From Streptomyces sp. MST-110588 (GTDB taxonomy: Bacteria > Actinomycetota > Actinomycetes > Streptomycetales > Streptomycetaceae): a DNA stretch of 64,000 nt. The stretch lies in NCBI RefSeq assembly GCF_022695595.1, contig NZ_CP074380.1:5958001-6022000 (forward strand), read 5' to 3'. Below are positions 1-8,114 of this stretch, piece after piece. Position numbers and translations under genes: made by a program. The notes beneath the pieces were generated by a model. The model saw only the letters and a list, made by a program, of their open reading frames with translations. It did not search any database and had not been told where the DNA came from. Each line of letters opens with the position of its first letter. The first letter of the stretch is position 1.

Positions 1-215
1 TGGAAATGGCCCTCGCGGTGTGGCGGAAGGAGTGCGCGCGCACGCGCGAGATCGTCGCCGGCACGCCGTCCCTGGAGGCGACCGGCGTGCACGCGGCGAC
101 GGGCGAACCGGTCTCGCTGCGCCGCATCCTGGTGCATCTGATCGCCGAGTACGCCCGGCACAACGGCCATGCCGACCTGCTGCGCGAGCGGATCGACGGC
201 GCCACGGGCCACTGA
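1..215 (+). CDS. DinB/DUF664-family protein, C-terminal part (cut by window edge)
   Basis: The reading frame is open from the first base of the window, so the true start lies outside. The visible 70 residues end with a segment RRILVHLIAEYARHNGHADL followed by an arginine-rich helix and a short tail. This is the typical C-terminal helix of DUF664/DinB-fold proteins, where the conserved histidines (here H-x2-H spacing in YARHNGH) belong to the metal site. Actinobacterial members are often thiol-dependent, mycothiol-using transferases, but substrate cannot be read from this fragment. An apparent ATG at base 6 is internal to the family fold and should not be taken as the start. Confidence 0.75.
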   Translation, partial: EMALAVWRKECARTREIVAGTPSLEATGVHAATGEPVSLRRILVHLIAEYARHNGHADLLRERIDGATGH

Positions 216-223
216 TTCCGAAC

Positions 224-259
224 TGCGGTAAACCACAGTTGAGTTTGTGGTTAACCGCA
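224..259. promoter_or_regulatory. Inverted repeat upstream of the lipase gene (candidate operator)
   Basis: Two 14-base arms, TGCGGTAAACCACA and TGTGGTTAACCGCA, are reverse complements with a single mismatch and flank an 8-base spacer. The dyad lies between the DinB stop and the lipase start at 296, about 37 bases upstream of that start. Its AT-rich centre and position suggest a regulator site overlapping a promoter. A terminator for the upstream gene is an alternative. Confidence 0.5.
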
Positions 260-295
260 TACCGCGGCGGCGGAGATCGGCATAGCGTCGGTGCC

Positions 296-1645
296 ATGAA
301 CAAGATCTGGACGAATCCAGTAGCGGACCGCTCGCCGGTTCCACCGACAACCGACGCAGGCACGACGCACGGCAGACGGCGGAGCCGGCGCGGTCGGCAG
401 GCACTGGCCGCCGCCGGTGTCGCCGCACTGCTCACGGCCCTTCCCGCCACCCCGGCTTTGGCCACACCACTCTCCGACGCGCCCCTGTCCGTCACAACGC
501 GGGCACAGCACAGCACCCCGGGCACCGAGCAGAAGCGGGGCGCGCTGCTCTCGGTCACCGCACTCGGCCGACTGGACCGTGACCAGGTCGTCTCCGCGGT
601 CCGCGCGCAGGGGTACGACGCCGACACCGCCCGTCACGGTGTCACCTCCTACCGACTGACCTATCGCACCATCACCCCACAGGGAAGACCCACCACCGCA
701 TCCGGGCTGCTGGTGCTCCCTCTCGACGGCCCGCGCCGGCTGCCGGCCGTCGTCCACACCCACGGCACCCTCGCCTACCGCGGCTACGCCCCGTCCGTCG
801 CCGACGGGCCCGACCGCACGGTTTCCCTTCTCTACGCCTCGGCCGGACGCGCCGCCGTCGCCCCCGACTACCTCGGTCTCGGTACGGGTCCCGGACGCCA
901 CCCCTACATGGACGCCCGGTCCTCGGCCGTGGCCTCCCTCGACATGCTGCGGGCAGCTCGCTCGGCCGCCCGGCAACTGGGAGTAACGCTCGATGGGCGG
1001 ACAGGGATAACGGGCTTTTCGCAGGGCGGCCAGGTGGCGATGGAACTGGGGCGGCAGATAGCCCGGGGAGCGGACCGCCGGTTCTCACTGCGGGCGCTGG
1101 CACCCGTCGGCGGGCCGTTCGACCTGGAGGGCAGCGAACTGCCCGGCATGTTCGACGGCCGGGTCAACGACCGTTCCGCCGTGTTCTACGTGTCCTTCTT
1201 CCTCACCGCCCAGAACCGGCTGCACGGCCTCTACTCCGACCCGCGCGAGGTCTTCCGCGCCCCTTACGCCGAACGTGTGGAGGCCCTGTTCGACGGTGAG
1301 CATCCGGCGGGCGAGATAGCAGGCAAACTCCCTGGCACCCTCAAGGAACTGCTGACCGACACCTGGTACAAGAAGATGCAAGCCCCTTCCGGCGCCCTGC
1401 TGAGGACACTACGGACCAATGACCGCACCTGCGACTGGTCACCAGGTCCGAAGGTCGACCTCACCCTCTACACCGCGAGCGGAGACCGAGACGTTCCCAT
1501 AGCCAACACCCGCACCTGCGCCCGTCGTCTGGCGCAACACGGCACCCCGGCGAAAGTCATCGACCAGGGCAAGGACGCCAACCACTACGCCTCCTTCACC
1601 CGCTCGCTCCCACGAATAGCGCGCTCCCTGCCCGTCGCCCGCTGA
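296..1645 (+). CDS. Secreted lipase/alpha-beta hydrolase
   Basis: 449-residue alpha/beta hydrolase with an export signal: an arginine-rich n-region (RRRSRRGRQ), a hydrophobic stretch and an alanine-rich cleavage region around residues 28-55 (Tat-like in character, though I see no clean twin-arginine consensus). The nucleophile elbow GFSQGG places the catalytic serine near residue 242. A likely acid lies in the SGDRDVP segment near residue 398 and the histidine in DANHYAS near residue 430. This order and the long N-terminal extension fit the secreted triacylglycerol lipase/prolyl-oligopeptidase-like family common in Streptomyces. The ATG at 296 is chosen because the frame upstream is a shadow of the DinB gene and lacks a signal peptide. 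Substrate is unknown. Confidence 0.85.
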   Translation: MNKIWTNPVADRSPVPPTTDAGTTHGRRRSRRGRQALAAAGVAALLTALPATPALATPLSDAPLSVTTRAQHSTPGTEQKRGALLSVTALGRLDRDQVVSAVRAQGYDADTARHGVTSYRLTYRTITPQGRPTTASGLLVLPLDGPRRLPAVVHTHGTLAYRGYAPSVADGPDRTVSLLYASAGRAAVAPDYLGLGTGPGRHPYMDARSSAVASLDMLRAARSAARQLGVTLDGRTGITGFSQGGQVAMELGRQIARGADRRFSLRALAPVGGPFDLEGSELPGMFDGRVNDRSAVFYVSFFLTAQNRLHGLYSDPREVFRAPYAERVEALFDGEHPAGEIAGKLPGTLKELLTDTWYKKMQAPSGALLRTLRTNDRTCDWSPGPKVDLTLYTASGDRDVPIANTRTCARRLAQHGTPAKVIDQGKDANHYASFTRSLPRIARSLPVAR

Positions 1646-1648
1646 CCT

Positions 1649-1689
1649 GGGGCCGGCCATGCCGATGGCGCCGGGCGGGAGCCGGCCTC
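1649..1689 (+). terminator. Hairpin just after the lipase gene
   Basis: GGGGCCGGC and GCCGGCCTC can pair over nine positions (one G-U) with a 23-base loop, starting four bases after the lipase stop. There is no T-run, as usual for Streptomyces terminators. Confidence 0.4.
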
Positions 1690-1744
1690 GGGCGGCTGGG
1701 TGATGACTGGGTGATGAGAGGTCGTTGGCCGGTGAACAGCGATA

Positions 1745-2345
1745 CTCCGGCCGGGAGCACCTGCATGGTTACCTCAGGCCACACCTACGGCACCTGGTCT
1801 GGCGGTTGCTGCCGTCGGTTTTCGGCTCGGACCGGCAGACGGTATGCCGACGCATCGCCCTGTGGAGCCGGGACCGGGTCCGTCCGGCTCACTGGGCGTC
1901 CTCGAAGAACTCGGTGCTTGTGGTGAGTTGCTGGAGAGGTGGACTGGGTGGGGTGCGCGATCGGCTCCGCAGCTTCAGGGCTGGGAAAGCCGGGAAAGTG
2001 GACCACTGGCCGGACTGCATTCGACCGGCTGCGGCAGGAAGGGGGCAAAAATTCAGGTCATCATCGTCCGGAAAGGAAGGTCTCTGGCTTTGGAGATTAC
2101 CGTCGAGAACGTGTACGGCGGGCTCGGCGCGCAGCCGCTCGTGCGTGGCGTCTCGCCCGTCCGCTTCCGCCGAGGTTTCTCTCGGTGAGGTGCGGCCAAG
2201 CTGCGCGCACGCAAGGGTTGTGACTACCGCTACCTGGGTCGATGGATGAGTCGGCGAGGCATCCGCCGTCGCGTCGTCCGCAAGGATTCCTTGGCCTGGC
2301 CGGTATGGGCGCAGTCCTCAGTGGCTATCGGCGGCTCGTAGCTCG
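1745..2345 (+). pseudogene. Degenerate IS5-family transposase (IS relic)
   Basis: No single frame spans this stretch, but consecutive pieces in different frames read like one IS5-type transposase. The pieces are an N-terminal helix-turn-helix segment (VTSGHTY, then LPSVFGSDRQTVCRRI), a middle piece RKGAKIQVIIVRKGRSLALE resembling the family's GxKGSKIH region, and a late piece KLRARKGCDYRYLGRWMSRR matching the family's KLHADKGYDY...LRRWLR...GI motif. At least three frameshifts separate them and no flanking inverted repeats are evident. It is an old, inactive insertion. The translation match is by eye from knowledge of the family, so exact borders are approximate. Confidence 0.6.
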
Positions 2346-2363
2346 CAGCGGCCCATGCGGCCG

Positions 2364-2768
2364 TCACTGGGCCGTACCGGACAGCAACCAGCGGCGTACG
2401 CGCACTTCCAGCAGCACGCGCACGCTTCCTGGGCGGGTGGGGGCGGTTACGTCCCACCCGTACTTCTCATCGAACGCCGTCACGACTTCAGGGGGGAAAC
2501 GATCATGGATCGGTGCCGCATTTCCTTCGGCGACGACCGGGAAACGGCCGTCTTCCAAGGCCAGAGAGACCCGTGGCTCGGTCCGGATGTTTCTGACCTT
2601 GACTGAGCTGGAATCGGCGCCAATCCACCATCTGGAGCTCTCATAGACGAACCAGACGGGCGTTACATGTGCAGATCCATCAGGGCGCACAGTGCACAGC
2701 CAGACGTTCTGCTCCTTGGCCAGGCGCATGCGGACGGCTGGCCCTGGCTCGCTCACAAGATCATTCAT
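2364..2768 (-). CDS. Pyridoxamine 5'-phosphate oxidase-fold (PPOX/F420-type) protein
   Basis: 134-residue split-barrel protein. Recognisable elements are RLAKEQNVWLCTVRPDGSAH followed by VTPVWFVYESSRWWIGADSS, the usual beta-hairpin opening of PPOX-class flavin or F420-dependent enzymes, then KVRNIRTEPRVSLALEDG, the KxxNL-like cofactor-binding helix, and a C-terminal beta strand RVLLEVRVRRWLLSG. The length is typical. The start is set at MNDLVSEPG because the 23 residues upstream show no family similarity. It stands alone between the IS relic and the transglycosylase-like gene. Whether it binds FMN or F420 and what it reduces are not visible. Confidence 0.8.
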   Translation of the reverse strand: MNDLVSEPGPAVRMRLAKEQNVWLCTVRPDGSAHVTPVWFVYESSRWWIGADSSSVKVRNIRTEPRVSLALEDGRFPVVAEGNAAPIHDRFPPEVVTAFDEKYGWDVTAPTRPGSVRVLLEVRVRRWLLSGTAQ

Positions 2769-2889
2769 GTGGCGATTCGACCAGTGCTCCCGATGAAGTA
2801 CATCGGTCGGCGAGTCGGACCAACGTCCTAGGTCCATACGCCATCCATGGGGGCGTCGGCCACTTGGAGGGGCTGTTGGCGGGGTGGGG

Positions 2890-3354
2890 TCAGTACCAGT
2901 TGTGGGACTGCCAGAAGGCCCAGGCGGCGCAGGGGCTGCCGTACGTGGTGTTCATGTAGTTCAGGCCCCACTTGATCTGGGTGGCCGGGTTGGTCTTCCA
3001 GTCGGAGCCGGCCGAGGCCATCTTCGAGGCGGGCAGCGCCTGTACCAGGCCGTATGCGCCGCTGGACGGGTTGGTGGCGGCCGGGTTCCAGCCGCTCTCG
3101 TGCTCGACGATGTTGCTGAAGCACTGGTACTGGGCCTGGTCCGGGATCATCCGGTGCGCGACGGCCTGGGCGGAGCTGGTGGCGGAGCCCGTGCTCGTGG
3201 GGGCTGCCTGGGCCGGGACGGCGGCGAAGGCCACGGCGGAGGCGCCGAGAGCGACGGCGCCGGCGGTGAGGGCGGCCTTCTTGCGGGCGGTGAGGCGGGT
3301 GATGACCGGGGACGAGGGGGAGGTCACGGAGGGAGGGCCTTCCGTCGGGGGCAT
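2890..3354 (-). CDS. Secreted transglycosylase SLT/resuscitation-factor-like protein
   Basis: 154 residues with a signal peptide (basic ARKKAALTAG followed by a hydrophobic stretch and cleavage near VPAQA-AP) and a small C-terminal lysozyme-like domain. The segment CFSNIVEHESGWNPAATNPS carries the glutamate-serine-glycine-tryptophan signature of lytic transglycosylases (catalytic Glu in HESGWN). It is followed by AYGLVQALP and a terminal CAAWAFWQSHNWY that is typical of small Streptomyces cell-wall hydrolases. Two cysteines may form a disulfide. A GTG at 3327 (VTSPSSP) preceded by GGAAGG is a credible alternative start. The protein would act outside the cell on peptidoglycan, perhaps during germination or growth. 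I saw no ydaO-type riboswitch upstream, although that element often controls such genes. Confidence 0.85.
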   Translation of the reverse strand: MPPTEGPPSVTSPSSPVITRLTARKKAALTAGAVALGASAVAFAAVPAQAAPTSTGSATSSAQAVAHRMIPDQAQYQCFSNIVEHESGWNPAATNPSSGAYGLVQALPASKMASAGSDWKTNPATQIKWGLNYMNTTYGSPCAAWAFWQSHNWY

Positions 3355-3554
3355 GGGGCGTCGCCGGGTCGCGGGTGAGGTTCGCGGTTCCCGGCGACCC
3401 GTTCACCATGGGAAGCGCTTGCGGGGGCAGGCAATACCCCCTGCTACTAGGCGCGCTCGCAGTCGGGGTGGCGGTCCGGACGGTGATCCCTGGGAGGGGC
3501 GGGACGGGGCAGGGGGTGGGCTACGAAAGAGGTTCGTGTGTGACGTAGGTCCTG

Positions 3555-3568
3555 TGTGAGGCCTCACA
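3555..3568. promoter_or_regulatory. Perfect 14-bp palindrome TGTGAGGCCTCACA
   Basis: Seven-base arms meet without a spacer, between the transglycosylase-like gene (minus) and the GNAT gene (plus), so it could control either. The TGTGA...TCACA outline recalls Crp-type half sites but the central spacing is four rather than six bases. Confidence 0.4.
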
Positions 3569-3663
3569 GGTGTGTAATGGTTGGGTGTGGGGGTGGGGCA
3601 TTACTGAGTGGTGAGTGGCATAGCCGGCCGCTTGGGGCGGCGGGGCAGGGAGTGGAGAGAATG

Positions 3664-4125
3664 ATGATCAAGCGGGCGGTGGAGCGGGACGCGGCGCGGC
3701 TGACGGCAATGGTGCGGGGCTCGCGAGCGTATGAAGGGGCGTATGCGCCGATGGTCGCGGGGTACAGAGTGACCGGGGACTACATACGGCGACACCGGGT
3801 CTTCCTCGCCGCGGACGAGGAGGACCGGCTGCTCGGCTTCTATGCCCTCGTGCTCGATCCGCCGGAGCTGGATCTGATGTTCGTGGCCGACGCCGCGCAG
3901 GGAACCGGGCTGGGCAGACGGCTGGTGGAGCACATGAAGGAGGAGGCCCGGGCCGCCGGGGTCGGGAGCGTGAAGGTGGTTTCGCATCCGCCGTCGGAGG
4001 GCTTCTACCGGAAGGTCGGTGCGGAGCGGGTCGGGACCGTGGCCGCGATGCCGCCGAAGATCACGTGGGAGCGCCCGGAGCTGGTCTTTCCGATCCGGGA
4101 GCCGGCGGTGTGCCAGGTGGGGTAG
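3664..4125 (+). CDS. GNAT-family N-acetyltransferase
   Basis: 153-residue GNAT fold. The N-terminal IKRAVERDAARLTAMVRGS is the usual beta1-alpha1 segment. The central DLMFVADAAQGTGLGRRLVE contains the Q/RxxGxG/A acetyl-CoA pyrophosphate-binding loop (QGTGLG), and VVSHPPSEGFYRKVGAERVG is the C-terminal motif with the tyrosine of the active site. The start is placed at the second of two adjacent ATGs, six bases after GGAG. Its 3' end overlaps the 3' end of the ECF S-component gene on the opposite strand by about 65 bases, an unusually deep convergent overlap. The acceptor is unknown. Confidence 0.85.
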   Translation: MIKRAVERDAARLTAMVRGSRAYEGAYAPMVAGYRVTGDYIRRHRVFLAADEEDRLLGFYALVLDPPELDLMFVADAAQGTGLGRRLVEHMKEEARAAGVGSVKVVSHPPSEGFYRKVGAERVGTVAAMPPKITWERPELVFPIREPAVCQVG

Positions 4126-5086
4126 CCGATGCGGACGGCGACGTGGAGGGGGTGGGTGACGAGGCGAAGGTGATGGGGACGTCGAAGGCGGCGCGGCGGG
4201 TGGCGCGGCGCAGGGCCTTGAGGACCGTACCGCCGAGGACGAGGGTGAGCACGACGGTGACCAGGGCGCGGGGGAGGTCCCAGCCCAGGGAGGTGGCCAG
4301 GCAGTAGGCGAGGAAGCGGACCAGGTTCTCGTGGAGCGGATCACCGGGTACGAAGGACACGCCGGTGGCCATGCCGCCGATGTACGGCCAGCCCTGGAGG
4401 TTCATGACCAGGCCGTACAGGACGGCGGCCACGGCTCCGTACGCGGCGAGCAGGACCAGCTCCCGGCGACCGCGCAGGCGTCCGGGGCCGGGCAGCAGGC
4501 CCGCGCCCATCGCCACCCACCCCATGGACAGCATCTGGAAGGGCATCCACGGGCCCACCCCGCCCGTCAGCAGCGCGGAGGCGAACATCGCCACCGAGCC
4601 GAGCACGAATCCGAAGCCGGGCCCCAGCACCCGGCCCGAGAGCACCATCAGGAAGAACATCGGCTCGATGCCGGCCGTGCCCGCGCCCAAGGGGCGCATC
4701 GCCGCGCCCGCCGCGGCCAGCACCCCGAGCATGGCGATGGCCTTCGCGTCCAGGCCGGTGTCGGCGATCGTGGCGACAGCTACGGCCAGCAGCAGCGGCA
4801 GCAGCGCCGCGAACAGCCAGGGCGCGTCCTTGGAATGTGCGAGCCCGGAGGCGGAGTCGGCGAGCAGCGGCCATCCGAAGGCCATGACACCGATGGCCGA
4901 GACGAGGACGAGTGCGGCGACGGAGCGGGGGCCGAGCCGGACGGCACGGAGTGGGGAGCCGGAGGACGATACGACCGTTCGGTCACCGGCTCGGGTGCGG
5001 ATACGGGCGCCGACGCGCTGGGTAGGGGTGCCGATGCGCCTGGTAAGGGCGCCGAGGCGTCTGGTGCGGGGCGGGCGGTCGGTCAC
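4061..5086 (-). CDS. ECF transporter S component (substrate-specific membrane subunit)
   Basis: 341-residue membrane protein, last gene of a five-gene operon. About six hydrophobic segments lie between residues 55 and 290. They include SVAALVLVSAIGVMAFGWPL, FAALLPLLLAVAVATI, the glycine-rich loop AGIEPMFFLMVLSGRVLG, and C-terminal helices ending with a basic stretch and a proline/serine-rich tail. The arrangement matches the long S components that Streptomyces encode beside CbiO-like ATPases and EcfT. The GTG start overlaps the ATPase stop (GTGA). The N-terminal 50 residues are arginine-rich and cytoplasmic. Substrate is not readable from sequence. Cobalamin or its precursors is my inference from the upstream alpha-toroid surface protein. 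Confidence 0.8.
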   Translation of the reverse strand: MTDRPPRTRRLGALTRRIGTPTQRVGARIRTRAGDRTVVSSSGSPLRAVRLGPRSVAALVLVSAIGVMAFGWPLLADSASGLAHSKDAPWLFAALLPLLLAVAVATIADTGLDAKAIAMLGVLAAAGAAMRPLGAGTAGIEPMFFLMVLSGRVLGPGFGFVLGSVAMFASALLTGGVGPWMPFQMLSMGWVAMGAGLLPGPGRLRGRRELVLLAAYGAVAAVLYGLVMNLQGWPYIGGMATGVSFVPGDPLHENLVRFLAYCLATSLGWDLPRALVTVVLTLVLGGTVLKALRRATRRAAFDVPITFASSPTPSTSPSASATPPGTPPAPGSERPAPGAPT

Positions 5087-6813
5087 GGTGTGGTCTCCAG
5101 GGCCCGGGCGACCTGCGGCACGGTCAGCCACGGCAGCGGGGCGAGCACCTTGGCGACCTGTGGGGCGAAGGCCGGGGAGGAGACGACGACCTCGGCGGTC
5201 GGGCCGTCCGCGACGATCTCGCCGTCGGCGAGGATGACGACCCGGTGCGCCAGCTCGGCGGCGAGTTCCACGTCGTGGGTGGCCAGGACGATGGCATGGC
5301 CCTCGGTGGCCAGCGTGCGCAGCAGCTCGACCAGGCGGGCCTTGGCGGCGTAGTCCAGGCCGCGGGTCGGCTCGTCCAGGAGCAGCAGCGGCGGGCGGGC
5401 GGTGAGTACGACGGCCAGGGCCAGGGCGAGCCGCTGGCCCTCGGACAGGTCGCGGGGGTGGGTGTCGTCCGGTACGTCCGGCAGCAGCCGGGCGACCAGG
5501 GCCCGGCAGGTGCCCGGGGCGGCGTCCGCGTCGTGGTCGGCGGCCTCGCACTCGGCGCGTACGGCGTCCGCGTACAGCAGGTCGCGGGGCTCCTGCGGGA
5601 CGAGGCCGACGTGCCGGAGCAGCGTACGGGGGCTGGTGCGGTGCGGAGCCACGCCGCCGACCCGCACCGTGCCGGAGGACGGCTGGTGCATGCCGACCAA
5701 AGTGGTCAGCAGGGTGGACTTCCCGGCGCCGTTACGGCCCATGAGGGCGATGGTCTCGCCGGGGCGCACGTGCAGGTCGACGCGGTGCAGGGCGTCGATA
5801 CGGCCCCGGCGTACGGAGAGAGCGGTGACCTCGGCGGCGGGGGCTCCGGGGGCGTGGACTTCGGGGGCGGAGGTTGATGCGGGGGCGGATGCTTCGACAA
5901 GCGGTCCGGGGCCGGTCCTGGAAGCCGACCCGGAGGTGGGCGCGGAGGCGGGTGCCGGCAGTGGCGCCGGGTCCAGGACGGCGGCGGGTGGTTCGAGGCC
6001 GCTCAGCCGCTCGCGCAAGGACGCGGCCTTGCGCCGCGCGTCCCGTACGGACAAGGGGAGCGGTGACCAGCCGGCGAGCCGCCCCAGCGCGACGACCGGC
6101 GGATGGACGGGCGAGACCGCCATGATCTGCGCCGGGTCACCGATCACCGGGGCCGCGCCCGGGGCGGGCAGCAGGATGACCTGGTCCGCGTACTGGACGA
6201 CCCGTTCCAGGCGGTGCTCGGCGAGCAGGACGGTCGTCCCCAGGTCGTGCACCAGGCGCTGCAGGACCGCGAGCACCTCCTCGGCCGCCGCCGGGTCGAG
6301 CGCGGAGGTCGGCTCGTCCAGGACCAGCACCTTGGGGTGGGTGGTCAGTACGGAGCCGATCGCGACGCGCTGCTGCTGTCCGCCCGAGAGGGTGGCGATG
6401 GGCCGGTCGCGCAGTTCGGTCAGGCCCAGGAGGTCGAGGGTCTCCTCCACGCGGCGGCGCATGACGTCCGGGGCCAGCCCCAGGGACTCCATCCCATAGG
6501 CGAGTTCGTCCTCGACGGTGTCGGTGACGAAGTGCGCGAGCGGGTCCTGCCCGACGGTGCCGACGACATCGGCCAGTTCGCGCGGCAGATGCGTACGGGT
6601 GTCGCGGCCGGCGACGGTGACGCGACCGTGCAGGGTGCCTCCCGTGAAGTGCGGTACGAGGCCGCAAACGGCGTTCAGGACGGTCGACTTGCCGACGCCG
6701 GACGGGCCCACGAGCAGACACAGTTCGCCCTCGGGCACCGTCAGGTCGACGCCCTGTACGGCGGGCTTCCCGGCGTCCCCGTAGGTCACCGACACCTGCT
6801 CGAACCGGATCAC
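5083..6813 (-). CDS. ECF transporter ATPase, two fused ABC domains (CbiO-like)
   Basis: 576 residues containing two complete nucleotide-binding domains. Domain 1 has Walker A GPSGVGKST (about residues 36-44), signature LSGGQQQR and Walker B VLVLDEPTSALD. Domain 2 has Walker A GRNGAGKST (near residue 358), the variant signature LSEGQRLA and Walker B LLLLDEPTRGLD. An alanine/proline/serine linker of about 60 residues joins them. Such fused EcfA-EcfA' proteins power group II ECF vitamin importers. The GTG start lies after GAAGGAG and overlaps the stop of the permease gene, indicating translational coupling with EcfT. Energises uptake at the cytoplasmic face of the membrane. Confidence 0.93.
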   Translation of the reverse strand: MIRFEQVSVTYGDAGKPAVQGVDLTVPEGELCLLVGPSGVGKSTVLNAVCGLVPHFTGGTLHGRVTVAGRDTRTHLPRELADVVGTVGQDPLAHFVTDTVEDELAYGMESLGLAPDVMRRRVEETLDLLGLTELRDRPIATLSGGQQQRVAIGSVLTTHPKVLVLDEPTSALDPAAAEEVLAVLQRLVHDLGTTVLLAEHRLERVVQYADQVILLPAPGAAPVIGDPAQIMAVSPVHPPVVALGRLAGWSPLPLSVRDARRKAASLRERLSGLEPPAAVLDPAPLPAPASAPTSGSASRTGPGPLVEASAPASTSAPEVHAPGAPAAEVTALSVRRGRIDALHRVDLHVRPGETIALMGRNGAGKSTLLTTLVGMHQPSSGTVRVGGVAPHRTSPRTLLRHVGLVPQEPRDLLYADAVRAECEAADHDADAAPGTCRALVARLLPDVPDDTHPRDLSEGQRLALALAVVLTARPPLLLLDEPTRGLDYAAKARLVELLRTLATEGHAIVLATHDVELAAELAHRVVILADGEIVADGPTAEVVVSSPAFAPQVAKVLAPLPWLTVPQVARALETTP

Positions 6814-8114
6814 TGGGTGGGCTCCTTCTCGTACGGAAGATCGGCGGAACGGTGACGGGGAGAACGGTGACGGGAAGAACGGCGCTCTTGGCAACGGCGC
6901 TCGGAGGCCGGGTGCTCGGAGCCGGGGTGCTCGGAGGTCTGATGCCCGGCGGAACGGCGCCCGGATGCCTGGTGCCCCGCAGAACGTTGCCCGGATGCGC
7001 GGTGCCCGGCAGAACGTTGCCCCGTCGGCCCGTACGGCGGCTTCGGGGCGACGAAGGCCGGCAGCAGCCCGAGGAGGACCGAGGCGGCCGGCCACAGGGG
7101 AAGTTCCGGCGCGGTGAGCGGGACCGCCGGCGGGTGCAGCGCGGTGGAGGCGTACGCGCTCGCCCAGATCGTCAGGGCCGCGACCGCCACCCCCGAGCCG
7201 GAGACCAGCCAGGCGCGCACGCCCCACCGGTCGGGCCGGTAGCGGCTGCGCACCGAGCGCCGGCCGCCCAGCCACAGACCGCCCAGCGCCGCCGCGAGCC
7301 CGGCGGCCAGGACGGGCAGGCCGTAGCCCGCGCCCGCGTCGGCGAGCAGCCCGTACGTTCCCGCGCAGATGCCGAGGAGGCCGCCGAGGGTGAGGGCCGT
7401 GGTGGTGTGCCGTACGGCGGGCGGGACCTGGGCGGTGCGCCCGTACCCGCGCGCGTCCATCGCCGCCGCCAGGGACACCGACCGCTCCAGCGCGCCCTCC
7501 AGCACCGGCAGTCCGACCTGGAGCAGCGCCTTGAAGCCCCGGTCGGAGCGTCCGCGCAGCCGGCGGGCGGCGCGCAGCCGCTGGACGTCCGCGACCAAGT
7601 TCGGCGCGAATGTCATGGCGACCACGACCGCGACCCCCACCTCGTACAGCGCGCCGGGCAGGGACTTGAGCAGCCGCGCCGGGTTGGCCAGGGCGTTCGC
7701 GGCGCCCACGCAGATCAGCAGGGTGGCCAGCTTCAGGCCGTCGTACAGGGCGAAGAGCATGCCCTCGGCGGTCACCCGGCCCCCGACGCGTACGCCCCTG
7801 GCCCAGTCCGGCAGGGGCACTTCGGGCAGGGTGAGCAGAGTGTGGGTGCCGGGGACCGGGGAGCCCAGGACGAAGGCGAAGAGCAGCCGGACGGCGATCA
7901 CGACCAGGCCGAGCTTGACGAACGCGCCGTAGGAACGGGCCCAGGGCGCGTCCGTACGGCGCGCCGCGACCACATAGCCCGCCACCCCGGCCAGCAGACC
8001 CAGGACCAGCGGATTGGTGGTACGGGACGCGGCGGTCGCCAGGCCCAGCGCCCACAGCCACCAGGCGCCCGCGTGCAGTGCGTTCGTGCGGGTCGCCTGT
8101 GGGGCGGCGCTCAT
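6810..8114 (-). CDS. ECF transporter transmembrane protein EcfT (CbiQ family)
   Basis: 434 residues. The N-terminal half holds the CbiQ/EcfT fold: several transmembrane helices and the coupling segments with the Ala-Arg-Gly signature, here AAAMDARGYGR near residue 235. The start (ATG at 8114) overlaps the stop of the upstream SCO2322-family gene as ATGA. The C terminus is odd. After the last membrane helix (VLLGLLPAFV) comes about 75 residues of degenerate repeats built on RSAGH.ASG, then a histidine/arginine/serine-rich tail ending KEPTQ, with roughly ten histidines. The tail is encoded by tandem repeats of about 24 bases and is probably cytoplasmic. It is not part of the usual family. Metal or RNA binding is possible but unproven. 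Confidence 0.9.
   Translation of the reverse strand: MSAAPQATRTNALHAGAWWLWALGLATAASRTTNPLVLGLLAGVAGYVVAARRTDAPWARSYGAFVKLGLVVIAVRLLFAFVLGSPVPGTHTLLTLPEVPLPDWARGVRVGGRVTAEGMLFALYDGLKLATLLICVGAANALANPARLLKSLPGALYEVGVAVVVAMTFAPNLVADVQRLRAARRLRGRSDRGFKALLQVGLPVLEGALERSVSLAAAMDARGYGRTAQVPPAVRHTTTALTLGGLLGICAGTYGLLADAGAGYGLPVLAAGLAAALGGLWLGGRRSVRSRYRPDRWGVRAWLVSGSGVAVAALTIWASAYASTALHPPAVPLTAPELPLWPAASVLLGLLPAFVAPKPPYGPTGQRSAGHRASGQRSAGHQASGRRSAGHQTSEHPGSEHPASERRCQERRSSRHRSPRHRSADLPYEKEPTQ

Noticed and set aside
1725..2249. A 174-codon ORF read as a gene
   Set aside because: Only part of it resembles a transposase and the rest of the transposase lies in other frames, so it is a decayed IS, not a gene.
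3360..3560. c-di-AMP (ydaO) riboswitch upstream of the transglycosylase-like gene
   Set aside because: The expected conserved core was not found, although such genes often have one.
4331..5353. Plus-strand frames over the ECF genes
   Set aside because: They run antisense to the S component and ATPase and have shadow composition.
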